Assembly (NCBI RefSeq): GCF_000375485.1
Contig: NZ_AQXE01000005.1
Span: 160,145-224,144, forward strand
Source: Desulfovibrio oxyclinae DSM 11498
GTDB taxonomy: Bacteria > Desulfobacterota > Desulfovibrionia > Desulfovibrionales > Desulfovibrionaceae
Direction: 5' to 3'
Length of the DNA stretch: 64,000 nucleotides
Positions 28,979 through 36,640 of the stretch are shown here, one piece after another. Positions within the stretch are counted from its first letter, which is position 1. Every line of letters starts with the position of its first letter. The notes under the pieces are model-generated. The model worked only from the letters and a program-made list of their open reading frames with translations, was not told the DNA's origin and did not search any database. A program made the translations under genes and the position numbers.

Positions 28979-29557
28979 ATGGCTAAATCCATCAAAGGAA
29001 CCAGGACCGAACAGAATCTGCTCAAGGCCTTTGCCGGCGAGTCTCAGGCCCGCAACCGCTACACCTATTTTGCCTCCATCGCCAAGAAGGAAGGCTATGT
29101 GCAGATTCAGCACATCTTCGAGGAAACCGCTGCCCATGAAAAGGAACACGCCAAGCGCCTGTTCAAGTACCTCGAAGGCGGCGAAGTGGAAATCACCGCT
29201 TCCTATCCCGCCGGTGTGATGAGCACTACTCTGGAAAACCTGAAGGAATCCGCCGCCGGTGAACACTACGAGTTCGTGACCATGTATCCCGAATTCGCCA
29301 ACGTGGCCGACGAAGAAGGCTTCGGCGAGATCGCCTGCGTCTTCCGGAATATCGCCGTTGCCGAAACCTACCACGAAGAGCGCTACAAGGCGCTGATCAA
29401 GAATATCGAGGAAGGAAAGGTCTTCGAGAAGGACGAGGAAATCGTCTGGCGCTGTCGCAACTGTGGCTACAACCACAAGGGCAAGAGCGCTCCCGAGCTC
29501 TGCCCGGCCTGCGCCCATCCCAAGGCCCACTTCGAAATGCGCGAATACAACTGGTAA
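28979..29557 (+). CDS. rbr: Rubrerythrin
   Basis: This 192-residue cytoplasmic protein reduces hydrogen peroxide with electrons from rubredoxin. The four-helix domain supplies diiron ligands in AGESQARNRY, EETAAHEKEHAKRL and AETYHEERYK. The C-terminal rubredoxin-like domain holds iron through CRNCG and CPACAH. Length and order match Desulfovibrio rubrerythrin. It lies 109 bases after perR and 21 bases before the superoxide reductase. A strong AAGGAG precedes the start at 28979. Confidence 0.96.
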   Translation: MAKSIKGTRTEQNLLKAFAGESQARNRYTYFASIAKKEGYVQIQHIFEETAAHEKEHAKRLFKYLEGGEVEITASYPAGVMSTTLENLKESAAGEHYEFVTMYPEFANVADEEGFGEIACVFRNIAVAETYHEERYKALIKNIEEGKVFEKDEEIVWRCRNCGYNHKGKSAPELCPACAHPKAHFEMREYNW

Positions 29558-29578
29558 ACAGACCGGAGGAACGTACTT

Positions 29579-29968
29579 ATGGCTACTCAGCTTGGTGGAG
29601 TCTACAAATGTGAAGCCTGCGGCAACATCGTCATTGTCATGCACGAAGGCGGCGGTGACCTGGTCTGCTGCGGCGAGAACATGGTTCTGATGCAGGAAAA
29701 CACCGTGGACGCGGCGCAGGAAAAGCACGTGCCCGTGGTGGAACGCGACGGCGACAAGGTCGTGGTCAAGGTGGGAAGCACCGCTCACCCCATGGAAGAA
29801 AAACACTACATCGAATGGATCGAGCTGATGGTGGGCGATATCTGCTACACCAAGATGCTCAAGCCCGGCGATGCCCCGGAAGCCGAGTTCTGCCTGCACG
29901 GCAACACCGGCGACCTCAAGGGTGCCCGCGCTTACTGTAACATTCACGGCCTCTGGGCCAGCAAGTAG
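29579..29968 (+). CDS. dfx: Desulfoferrodoxin (superoxide reductase)
   Basis: This 129-residue protein reduces superoxide to peroxide without releasing oxygen. Center I is the N-terminal rubredoxin-like site formed by YKCEACG and CCGENM. Center II, the catalytic iron, is in KHVPVVE (with E and H ligands), [14 protein letters not shown] and the CNIHGLW end, giving the four histidines and one cysteine expected. It is a two-iron class enzyme. Rubredoxin encoded downstream is the likely reductant. The gene precedes a hairpin and then rub. Confidence 0.97.
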   Translation: MATQLGGVYKCEACGNIVIVMHEGGGDLVCCGENMVLMQENTVDAAQEKHVPVVERDGDKVVVKVGSTAHPMEEKHYIEWIELMVGDICYTKMLKPGDAPEAEFCLHGNTGDLKGARAYCNIHGLWASK

Positions 29969-29977
29969 TTCCCATTA

Positions 29978-30014
29978 CGGACGGGTCGGCCCTGCGCTGG
30001 TCCGTCCGCTTTTT
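29978..30014 (+). terminator. Hairpin between dfx and rub
   Basis: Arms CGGACGG (29978-29984) and CCGTCCG (30002-30008) are followed by CTTTTT. It could terminate or attenuate transcription between the superoxide reductase and rubredoxin genes, so relative expression may differ. Confidence 0.7.
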
Positions 30015-30030
30015 CATCCGGGAGGTAAAC

Positions 30031-30480
30031 ATGGCTCGCCCTGAAGACATGTGGCAATGTCAGACAGTCAATTGCGGCTACATCTACAACCCCGACAAGG
30101 GGGACCGCAAAGGCAAGATTCCCAAGGGAACCAAGTTCGAAGACCTGCCGGACGACTGGAGATGCCCCATTTGCGGGGGCACCAAGAAATGTTTTCGCCC
30201 GCTTGTGGGTGAAGGTTCCACCAAGGCGGACTGCGAGCTGCCCACCGTGGAGTCAGGCGAAGAGTTGACAGCAACCGCCGCACCTGCCAATAACGGGTCA
30301 GACAAGGAGAATTCCGACATGGAAAAGTACGTTTGCAACATTTGCGGATATGTGTACGACCCCGAAGCGGGAGATCCCGACAACGATGTCGCTCCCGGCA
30401 CCAGCTTTGCGGACATTCCCGAGGATTGGGTCTGCCCCATTTGCGGTGCGCCCAAGGATAATTTTTCGCCCGAAGCCTAG
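30031..30480 (+). CDS. rub: Two-domain rubredoxin
   Basis: This 149-residue electron carrier has two rubredoxin modules. Domain 1 (about 5-60) has CQTVNCG, a CX4C site, then CPICGG; this spaced cysteine pair recalls the second rubredoxin of D. desulfuricans. A linker rich in small and polar residues covers about 61-96. Domain 2 (97-149) is an ordinary rubredoxin with CNICG and CPICGAPK. An AAGGAG lies nine bases before the internal ATG at 30319, so the second module may also be made alone as a 53-residue protein. The partners are the flavodiiron protein downstream, rubrerythrin and superoxide reductase. Confidence 0.92.
   Translation: MARPEDMWQCQTVNCGYIYNPDKGDRKGKIPKGTKFEDLPDDWRCPICGGTKKCFRPLVGEGSTKADCELPTVESGEELTATAAPANNGSDKENSDMEKYVCNICGYVYDPEAGDPDNDVAPGTSFADIPEDWVCPICGAPKDNFSPEA
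30304..30321 (+). promoter_or_regulatory. Internal ribosome binding site before the second rubredoxin module
   Basis: AAGGAGA (30304-30310) is spaced nine bases from an in-frame ATG at 30319 that begins [10 protein letters not shown], the standard N terminus of a free-standing rubredoxin. Internal initiation would give a separate small rubredoxin in addition to the fused protein. Confidence 0.5.
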
Positions 30481-30524
30481 CTTTCGGGTCCGGCTGCCGT
30501 CGGTGCAGCCTGACAGGTAGGGAA

Positions 30525-30563
30525 ACGCGGTCCGCCTTACCGAGGTGGACCGTGTTCTTTTTT
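30525..30563 (+). terminator. Terminator between rub and roo
   Basis: Arms ACGCGGTCC (30525-30533) and GGACCGTGT (30547-30555), including one G-U pair, are followed by TTCTTTTTT. It would end the perR-to-rub transcript or attenuate into roo. Confidence 0.8.
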
Positions 30564-30612
30564 CTGTAACCGCCGAGTCGTTTCTCGGCCCAGCAAGCTT
30601 CGGAGAATATCC

Positions 30613-31815
30613 ATGAAGCCCGTTGAAATAAAAAAAGATGTCTGGTGGATCGGCTGCGTTGACTGGAACCGTCGGAACTTCCACGGTTACTCCCTTTCCC
30701 CGCGCGGCACCACGTACAATAACTACCTCGTCATGGACGAGAAGGTCGCCCTCGTCGATACCGTGGACCGTCACTTCTTCAGCCAGATGAAGTGCAATAT
30801 CGCCCACGTTCTGGGTGACCGCAAGATCGACTACTTTGTCATCAACCACCTTGAGCCGGACCATGCGGGCTGCCTCGCGGAGGCGGTCGAGAAGTATCAG
30901 CCGGAAAAGATCTACACCTCTCCGATGGGCGAGAAGGCCATGAAGGCCCACTTCCATTACGAGGACTGGCCTGTCGAAGTGGTCCCCACCGGCTCCGAGA
31001 TTTCCCTCGGCGAGAAGACCCTGCAGTTTGTGGAAACCCGTATGCTGCACTGGCCCGACAGCATGCTGACCTACTGCCCGGAAGCCAAGCTGGCCTTCAC
31101 CAACGACGCTTTCGGCCAGAACATCGCCTCCAGCGAACGGTTTGTGGATGAGTACGATCGCCACGAAGTGCTCAAGGCCATGAAGGAATACTACGCCAAC
31201 ATCGTGCTGCCGTATTCCCCGGTGGTCCTCAAGACCCTCAAGGCGCTGGGCGAAATGAATCTGGACATCGATATGCTCTGCCCGGACCACGGCCTGATCT
31301 TCCGCGGCGACGACTGCGCGTGGGTGCTGGAACAGTACCAGAAGTTCGCCGAACAGAAGCCGAAGAACAAGGCCGTGCTGGTGTACGACACCATGTGGGA
31401 ATCCACCGAGAAGATGATGCTCGCCGTCGCCTCCGGTCTTGCCGATGAAGGCATCTCCGTGAAGGTCATGAGCATGAAGAACAACCACCACTCCACGGTC
31501 ATGAGCGAAATCTTCGAGGCTGCCGCGGTGGTGGTTGGGTCCCCCACGCACAACAACGGCATCCTGCCCCTGATGGCCGACATGCTGACCTACATGAAGG
31601 GTCTGCGTCCCCAGAACAAGCTGGGAGCTGCAGTCGGCTCCTTCGGCTGGTCCGGCGAATGCGTCAAGATCCTCAACAAGTGGCTTGAGGACGTGGGTTG
31701 TGAAATCGTCGAACCCAACATCAAGGTCAAACACATCCCCACCCACGACACCCTCAAGGATTGCGTGGAACTGGGACGTACCCTCGCAGGCAAGATCAAG
31801 GAAAAAACCGCCTAG
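30613..31815 (+). CDS. roo: Rubredoxin:oxygen oxidoreductase (flavodiiron protein)
   Basis: This 400-residue enzyme reduces oxygen to water with electrons from rubredoxin; many members also reduce nitric oxide. The N-terminal metallo-beta-lactamase-like domain holds the diiron site: NHLEPDHAG (about residues 77-85), MLHWPDS, LAFTNDAFG and LCPDHGLIF. The C-terminal flavodoxin domain (from about 255) binds FMN through VYDTMWESTEKM and later VVGSPTHNNG. No signal peptide, so it acts in the cytoplasm. It lies just after the rubredoxin gene, as in other Desulfovibrio. Confidence 0.95.
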   Translation: MKPVEIKKDVWWIGCVDWNRRNFHGYSLSPRGTTYNNYLVMDEKVALVDTVDRHFFSQMKCNIAHVLGDRKIDYFVINHLEPDHAGCLAEAVEKYQPEKIYTSPMGEKAMKAHFHYEDWPVEVVPTGSEISLGEKTLQFVETRMLHWPDSMLTYCPEAKLAFTNDAFGQNIASSERFVDEYDRHEVLKAMKEYYANIVLPYSPVVLKTLKALGEMNLDIDMLCPDHGLIFRGDDCAWVLEQYQKFAEQKPKNKAVLVYDTMWESTEKMMLAVASGLADEGISVKVMSMKNNHHSTVMSEIFEAAAVVVGSPTHNNGILPLMADMLTYMKGLRPQNKLGAAVGSFGWSGECVKILNKWLEDVGCEIVEPNIKVKHIPTHDTLKDCVELGRTLAGKIKEKTA

Positions 31816-31841
31816 GTCTCTGCATTATAGTGAAAATTCGA

Positions 31842-31874
31842 AAGCCCCCGTCGCGTGTTGCGGCGGGGGCTTTT
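31842..31874 (+). terminator. Terminator of roo
   Basis: AAGCCCCCG and CGGGGGCTT arms with extra CGC/GCG pairing around a short loop are followed by TTTTC. A strong intrinsic terminator. Confidence 0.9.
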
Positions 31875-32102
31875 CGCTGAGGAGAGGCGGGAAGGGCCGG
31901 GGCCGGATCCGACCCTCCCCTTGGGAGAGCGAGGTTCTTTCCAACGCCTTTCCGAGATGCAACGTACATTTCGACGGCCGTTTCGTCGTTACGATCCGGC
32001 GGCGATTGCGAAAAGCGCGGGAAACGATGGCTTCCGGCCTTGTTGTCCTGCCCGGCTCCGTGGTACCAACAGGAAACCTTGCGACCCCGGAGCGATACGC
32101 AT

Positions 32103-33497
32103 TTGGAATCATTGGGAACCATTACCGGACTGACGTTCGAACAGCTCAACCTCGCCCCGTTTCTGGACGAGGTGCCCGTCGGCCTGGCCGTGCTGGACGG
32201 CAACGGGCGTGTCCTGCTCGTCAACCGGGCCTACAAAACGCTGGTCGGATTCGGAACCGAAGACGTGCGCGGACTGCCGTGCCTGCACGCACTTCGCTGC
32301 CGGTTCTGCCTGCAGGGGTGCCGCGTGCTCAAGGGCATCCGCGAATTTGAGCCGGTGACCCGCGAGACGGACATCATCAACATCGATCGCCAACGCATCC
32401 CCATCCGGCTGACGGTGGCCCCTATCCATGATGCCGAAGGCAACCCTTCGGGGTATCTGGAAACCGTGCAGGACATGCGTCAGATCACGGAGCTGAGCAG
32501 TCAGGCATCACGCGCTTACAGCCTCGGTGGCCTTGTGGGCAACTCGCCGGAGATGGAAAAGATTTTTCAGATGCTTCCCGGCATTGCCCGGACGGATTCC
32601 TCGGTGCTCATCACCGGGGAGACCGGTACCGGCAAGGACGTGCTGGCCGAAGTCATCCATCAGAATTCCGACCGCGCCAACGGGCCGTTCGTGAAGGTCA
32701 ACTGCGGCGCACTCCCGGAGACGTTGCTGGAGTCCGAGCTTTTCGGACACACCAAGGGCGCGTTCACCGGTGCGGTGGAGGACAAACCCGGGCGGTTCCG
32801 CATGGCGCACGGCGGCACCCTGTTCCTGACGGAGATAGGCGACCTGCCCATCCCGCTTCAGGTCAAGCTGTTGTCTTTCCTCGACGACAAGGTCATCTAT
32901 CCGCTGGGCAGCACCTCGGGCTTTCATGCCGATGTGCGCGTGATCTGTGCCACTCACCGAAATCTGCGTGAAATGGTGAAGGAAAAGCGGTTTCGGGAGG
33001 ATCTGCTGTTCCGCCTGAACGTGGTCCGCTTCCATCTGCCGCCGCTTCGCGAACGCGGGGAGGACATCGGCCTGCTGGTCAATCACTTCCTGTCCACGTT
33101 CAACGAGCGGTTCCACAAGGACATCAAAGGCTTTTCAGACCGTGCCAAACGCAGGCTAGCCCTGTACCGCTTCCCCGGCAACGTGCGCGAGTTGCGTAAT
33201 ATCATTGAATATGCGGTCAACTTCTGCCGTGAACACGAGATTCGTCTCAGCCATCTGCCGGAGTATCTGGCTGACGTAGAGGCGGAGACCGCGATTGCCA
33301 GTCCGGCCGAGGCCGAGCGTGAAGCCTCAGGACTTCCCGCAGGAGACACTCCCTCCACGTGGGAAGGGCTGGAAAAAAGAATGATTATGGACGCCCTTTT
33401 CCGCGCAGGCGGGAGAAAGGGCCGGGCCGCCGAAATTCTCGGTTGGGGCCGAAGCACCCTGTGGCGCAAGATGAAGACGCACGGACTGAGCGAGTAG
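32103..33497 (+). CDS. Sigma-54-dependent activator with PAS domain and cysteine cluster
   Basis: This roughly 464-residue regulator has a PAS domain (about 15-125), an AAA+ domain (about 150-375) and a Fis-type DNA-binding helix-turn-helix at the C terminus ([21 protein letters not shown]). Walker A is GETGTGKD and the sigma-54 contact loop GAFTGA is intact. The PAS contains four cysteines spaced C-x5-C-x2-C-x3-C ([14 protein letters not shown]), which could hold an iron-sulfur cluster or form a thiol switch. The start is uncertain: TTG at 32103 is placed ten bases after GGAG, and the frame stays open upstream to 32040. A NifX-like gene follows eight bases later. Confidence 0.85.
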   Translation: MESLGTITGLTFEQLNLAPFLDEVPVGLAVLDGNGRVLLVNRAYKTLVGFGTEDVRGLPCLHALRCRFCLQGCRVLKGIREFEPVTRETDIINIDRQRIPIRLTVAPIHDAEGNPSGYLETVQDMRQITELSSQASRAYSLGGLVGNSPEMEKIFQMLPGIARTDSSVLITGETGTGKDVLAEVIHQNSDRANGPFVKVNCGALPETLLESELFGHTKGAFTGAVEDKPGRFRMAHGGTLFLTEIGDLPIPLQVKLLSFLDDKVIYPLGSTSGFHADVRVICATHRNLREMVKEKRFREDLLFRLNVVRFHLPPLRERGEDIGLLVNHFLSTFNERFHKDIKGFSDRAKRRLALYRFPGNVRELRNIIEYAVNFCREHEIRLSHLPEYLADVEAETAIASPAEAEREASGLPAGDTPSTWEGLEKRMIMDALFRAGGRKGRAAEILGWGRSTLWRKMKTHGLSE

Positions 33498-33505
33498 GAG
33501 CGGAC

Positions 33506-33862
33506 ATGGCTGAAAAGTTGCTCATTCCCCTTTACGACAACGACGTGGCACCGCGGTTTGATCTGGCCACCGAAGTCTGCATCGTGAATATCGTCCGCCG
33601 CCCGGACGGAACCAGCCGGGCGGACGAAAAGGTGGTGGTGCTTCCGGAGGCCTCTGCGGACGAGTTGTGCCAGCTGATTATCGCGGACGGCATGGACGCG
33701 GTGATCTGTTCCGCTATTGAGGAAGAGTATCACCAGTATCTCACATGGAAGAAGGTCGCGGTTTTCGATAATGTTCTCGGGCCGGTGGACAAAGTGCTGC
33801 AACGTTTTCTGGAAGGTGACCTCGAAAGCGGATCGACATTATTCCCAAATTCAAATGACTGA
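33506..33862 (+). CDS. NifX/NifB C-terminal-like (dinitrogenase cofactor) domain protein
   Basis: This 118-residue single-domain protein begins with LLIPLYDNDVAPRFDLATEV, the usual start of the NifX/NifY/NifB-C fold that carries metal-sulfur cofactors. Later IADGMDAVICSAIEEEYHQYL resembles the region where other members have a GxGxxA loop. In Desulfovibrio such folds include the orange protein (ORP), which holds a Mo-Cu cluster, but no nif gene is nearby. Its eight-base distance from the sigma-54 activator suggests it modulates, or shares a signal with, that regulator. Function is unproven. Confidence 0.75.
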   Translation: MAEKLLIPLYDNDVAPRFDLATEVCIVNIVRRPDGTSRADEKVVVLPEASADELCQLIIADGMDAVICSAIEEEYHQYLTWKKVAVFDNVLGPVDKVLQRFLEGDLESGSTLFPNSND

Positions 33863-33932
33863 TTCATTTTGTTTCATTTTGTCTTGTTCATTATTTCTCA
33901 ATATGTTTCAGTCTGGTTCATAGTGGTTTCAT
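33863..33932 (+). repeat. AT-rich stretch with phased TTCAT repeats
   Basis: Five TTCAT units and one TTCAG start at 33863, 33873, 33887, 33907, 33917 and 33928, several within GTTTCAT or GGTTCAT. Most spacings are 10-11 bases or about twice that, close to DNA helical repeats. The composition contrasts with the GC-rich surroundings. It may be a protein-binding array, an A-tract-like curved region or a remnant of simple repeat expansion. Confidence 0.45.
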
Positions 33933-33965
33933 AAGCCTCCTCAGAATAATGCGTTTTTTTCTAAG

Positions 33966-33990
33966 CCGCCGTGGATACGGCGGTTTTTTT
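33966..33990 (+). terminator. Terminator after the sigma-54 activator / NifX-like unit
   Basis: Arms CCGCCGT (33966-33972) and ACGGCGG (33977-33983) with loop GGAT are followed by seven T. It ends transcription before the receiver gene at 34093. Confidence 0.9.
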
Positions 33991-34092
33991 GTGTGGCACC
34001 ATGATTGCTGTAAGAGCGCCGTTGCGTCTTCCGTTGTGGAAGCGTGGTGGACGTCCCACTGAGGGACGGTGACATGGTGAATTGAGGAAGAT

Positions 34093-34470
34093 ATGAGTGA
34101 TGTCAATGTTCTCGTCGTGGAGACCGACGAGGGGTTCCGCGGAAATCTTGCCCAGCGACTTGAGTCGCGAGGGTGTGTCGTGGCTTCTGCCGGGGGCGCC
34201 GAGGGCGTCGGGAGGCAGGCTGCGGAGATGGATGCGGACGCAGTGCTGGTGGATCTCGCTGAGTTCGGGCGTGAAAGCCTGAAGATCATCGAGGACGTGG
34301 CACGGCATCAGCCGCAGGCGAGGGTGATCCTGCTCAGTCGCATCAAGGACGTGGCACTCTCCATCGAGGCCATGAAACTGGGTGCGTTCGACGAGATAAC
34401 CATGCCCGTGGACATCGATGCGCTCATGAAGAAACTTCTCGCGGCCCGGCGGCTTAGGCATGGCGCCTAA
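34093..34470 (+). CDS. Single-domain response regulator with altered active site
   Basis: This 125-residue protein is a stand-alone receiver domain. Asp54 in AVLVDLAEFG is the likely phospho-acceptor and Asp12 (VVETDEG) one of the acidic residues. The invariant lysine before proline is replaced: the text reads ITMPVD instead of the usual KP, so Met104 stands where Lys should be. Such receivers may phosphorylate poorly or act as phosphate-independent binders. No output domain or kinase gene is adjacent. It heads a cluster with a CBS protein and an anion symporter. Confidence 0.85.
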   Translation: MSDVNVLVVETDEGFRGNLAQRLESRGCVVASAGGAEGVGRQAAEMDADAVLVDLAEFGRESLKIIEDVARHQPQARVILLSRIKDVALSIEAMKLGAFDEITMPVDIDALMKKLLAARRLRHGA

Positions 34471-34497
34471 GTCGGGACTGCGCATACACCAAGGGGG

Positions 34498-35046
34498 ATG
34501 AGTGTGAACCCGGTTAAAGTCAAAGATCTGATGGTGCCTCTTGCCGAATACAACACAGCAAAGGGCGGAGAGACGTTGCAGGAAATGTTCGAGCGTCTTG
34601 AAGGCGAACTTCCCGAGGGGATGGAACGTCCTCACAGGGACGTGCTTGTCGTGAACGACGACGGAGATCTGATAGGCAAGGTCACGGTGCATGACGTCAT
34701 CATGGCCATGGAGCCTTCCTATGCCAAGCTCGACGACAACGGTCACAACAAGGCGCTCACCGGCTCCTACGTCAAGAAGATCTACAGGGAGTATGATCTC
34801 TGGTCCGAGCCGCTGCACGACCTGTGTCAGAAGGGCGCGGCACTCAAGGTGGCGCAGGTGATGCATCCGCCGAGCGAGGCCGAGTACATTCAGGCCGAGG
34901 AAGAGATCGACCTGGCCCTGCACATGTTCGTGATGGGCGTGCATCAGCCGCTGATGGTCATGGACGGCAAAAGGATTGTCGGCGTGCTGCGCCTTGGCGA
35001 CGTATTCGACCACATTCGTGAAGTGATGAAGACCTGCAAGCTCTAA
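34498..35046 (+). CDS. CBS-domain-pair protein
   Basis: This 182-residue protein consists of two CBS motifs, one at about 5-75 (VKDLMVPLAEYN and VLVVNDDGDLIGKVTVHD) and one at about 118-178 (VAQVMHPP and QPLMVMDGKRIVGVLRLGD). The intervening segment YVKKIYREYDLW is helical. CBS pairs usually bind adenosine nucleotides and regulate a partner enzyme or transporter. The partner here is most likely the SLC13 symporter encoded 43 bases downstream, an inference from gene order. Confidence 0.88.
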   Translation: MSVNPVKVKDLMVPLAEYNTAKGGETLQEMFERLEGELPEGMERPHRDVLVVNDDGDLIGKVTVHDVIMAMEPSYAKLDDNGHNKALTGSYVKKIYREYDLWSEPLHDLCQKGAALKVAQVMHPPSEAEYIQAEEEIDLALHMFVMGVHQPLMVMDGKRIVGVLRLGDVFDHIREVMKTCKL

Positions 35047-35089
35047 GGTCTTTTCAAAAGCTTTTCATCGATACTCAAGGAGATTGACT

Positions 35090-36556
35090 ATGGACGCGGC
35101 AAAAGCTGAAAAGCCCGCATTCGACTGGAAGAGACTGGTGTTCATGCTGCTGGGGGTCAGCCTGTTCACCCTTGTCTATTTCGCCCCTCCGTGGCCCGAC
35201 GCGATTGACCCCATGGGCGAGCACTTCGTCCTCTCCCGCGAAGGCAAGGGCGCTATCGCCATCTTCCTGCTCGCCGGCACCTGGTGGGTTTTCGAGGTGG
35301 TGCCCATCGGCGTAACCTCGCTGGCCATCGGCGTGCTTCAGGCCATGTTCCACGTGCGTGACGCCAAGACGGCGTTCAAGGACTTCATGGACCCCTCGGT
35401 CCTCTTCATCTTCGCCTCCATCATGATCGGCCTCGTCTTCACCAAGACCGGGCTGACCAAGCGTCTGGCCTACAAGATGCTCATGGTGGTGGGGGAGAAG
35501 ACCAGCCGAATATATCTCGGCGTATTCATCGTCACCGCCGCGCTGACGCACATTATGGCGCACACCGCGGTGGCGGCGACCATCTATCCGCTGCTCATCG
35601 CCATTTACGGCCTTTACGGCGAAGGCGACAAGCCCACCAAGTTCGGTAAGGGACTGTTCATGGGTATGGCCTTCGTGGCCGGCGCAGGCTCCATCGTGAC
35701 CCTGCTCGGCGCGGCCCGAGGCGCGGTGGCGCTCGGTTTCTATACCGAAATCGTGAACAAGGACGTGTCCTTCTTCGAGCTCAGCTACTACATGGCGCCC
35801 ATCGGCTGGATCATGGTATTCCTGCTCTGGGGATTCTTCATGGTCTTCATGAAGCCGGAAAAGGACCGCATTCCGGGTCTGCGCGAAAAGGCCAGCGAGC
35901 TCAACAGCCGCCTCGGCGGTCTGACCCGTCAGGAAATCATGGCGGCCGTCATCGTCGGCGGCGTGATCATGCTCATGTCCCTGCGTTCCTTTGTGCCCGC
36001 GCTCGGCGCCATCGACAAGACAGCGCTCATCCTGTGCTCCTCCATCGCCTTCTACGTCTTCAAGATTCTTGATCTCAAGGATCTGGAAGAGATCCCCTGG
36101 AACATCATCCTGCTCTTTGCAGGTGCCATGTCCATCGGCTTCTGCCTTTGGGAGACCGGCGCGGCCAAGTGGCTGGCGGTCAACTGGCTGGGCATGTTCG
36201 AGGAAGCGCCCGGATTCCTGTTCATCATGGGCATCGCCTTCTTCGTCATGATGATGACCAACTTCATCATGAACGTCGCGGCAATCGCCATCTCGCTGCC
36301 GGTCGCTCTGGTCATCGCGCCCTACCTCGGCGTGGCCCCGGAAGTTATCCTGTACTCCTCTCTGGTGGTTGCAGGTATGCCCTTCCTGTTGCTGGTCGGT
36401 TCGGCTCCCAACGCGATTGCGTACGATTCCGGACAGTTCACCACCGGTGAGTTCTTCGGATACGGAATCCCGGCGAGTATCCTGCTCATGGTGGTGGTCG
36501 CCATCGCCGTGGTAGTTATCTGGCCGATCATGGGAATGCCCATTTACGTACAGTAA
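35090..36556 (+). CDS. SLC13/DASS-type sodium:anion symporter
   Basis: This 488-residue polytopic protein of the divalent anion:sodium symporter family imports dicarboxylates, sulfate or related anions. Two re-entrant-loop signatures are recognisable: the first around THIMAHTAVAATIYPLL, the second GSAPNAIAYDSGQFTTGEF near residue 445. About twelve hydrophobic helices are present. Sulfate would suit this organism, but the family does not predict substrate and succinate or malate are equally possible. It starts at ATG 35090 behind AAGGAG. It lies in the receiver-CBS-symporter-hexapeptide cluster. Confidence 0.88.
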   Translation: MDAAKAEKPAFDWKRLVFMLLGVSLFTLVYFAPPWPDAIDPMGEHFVLSREGKGAIAIFLLAGTWWVFEVVPIGVTSLAIGVLQAMFHVRDAKTAFKDFMDPSVLFIFASIMIGLVFTKTGLTKRLAYKMLMVVGEKTSRIYLGVFIVTAALTHIMAHTAVAATIYPLLIAIYGLYGEGDKPTKFGKGLFMGMAFVAGAGSIVTLLGAARGAVALGFYTEIVNKDVSFFELSYYMAPIGWIMVFLLWGFFMVFMKPEKDRIPGLREKASELNSRLGGLTRQEIMAAVIVGGVIMLMSLRSFVPALGAIDKTALILCSSIAFYVFKILDLKDLEEIPWNIILLFAGAMSIGFCLWETGAAKWLAVNWLGMFEEAPGFLFIMGIAFFVMMMTNFIMNVAAIAISLPVALVIAPYLGVAPEVILYSSLVVAGMPFLLLVGSAPNAIAYDSGQFTTGEFFGYGIPASILLMVVVAIAVVVIWPIMGMPIYVQ

Positions 36557-36640
36557 CCAAGTCGTTATAAGCGACGGACGGTCCCGGATGTGCCGGGGCC
36601 GTCCTCAACAACGTGCAACCGCCCCACCAAGGACGGAATC

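Noticed and set aside
32020..32100. Sigma-54 promoter (-24/-12) before the sigma-54 activator
   Set aside because: TGG and TTG elements occur near 32030 but the spacing and the GC element do not fit the consensus.
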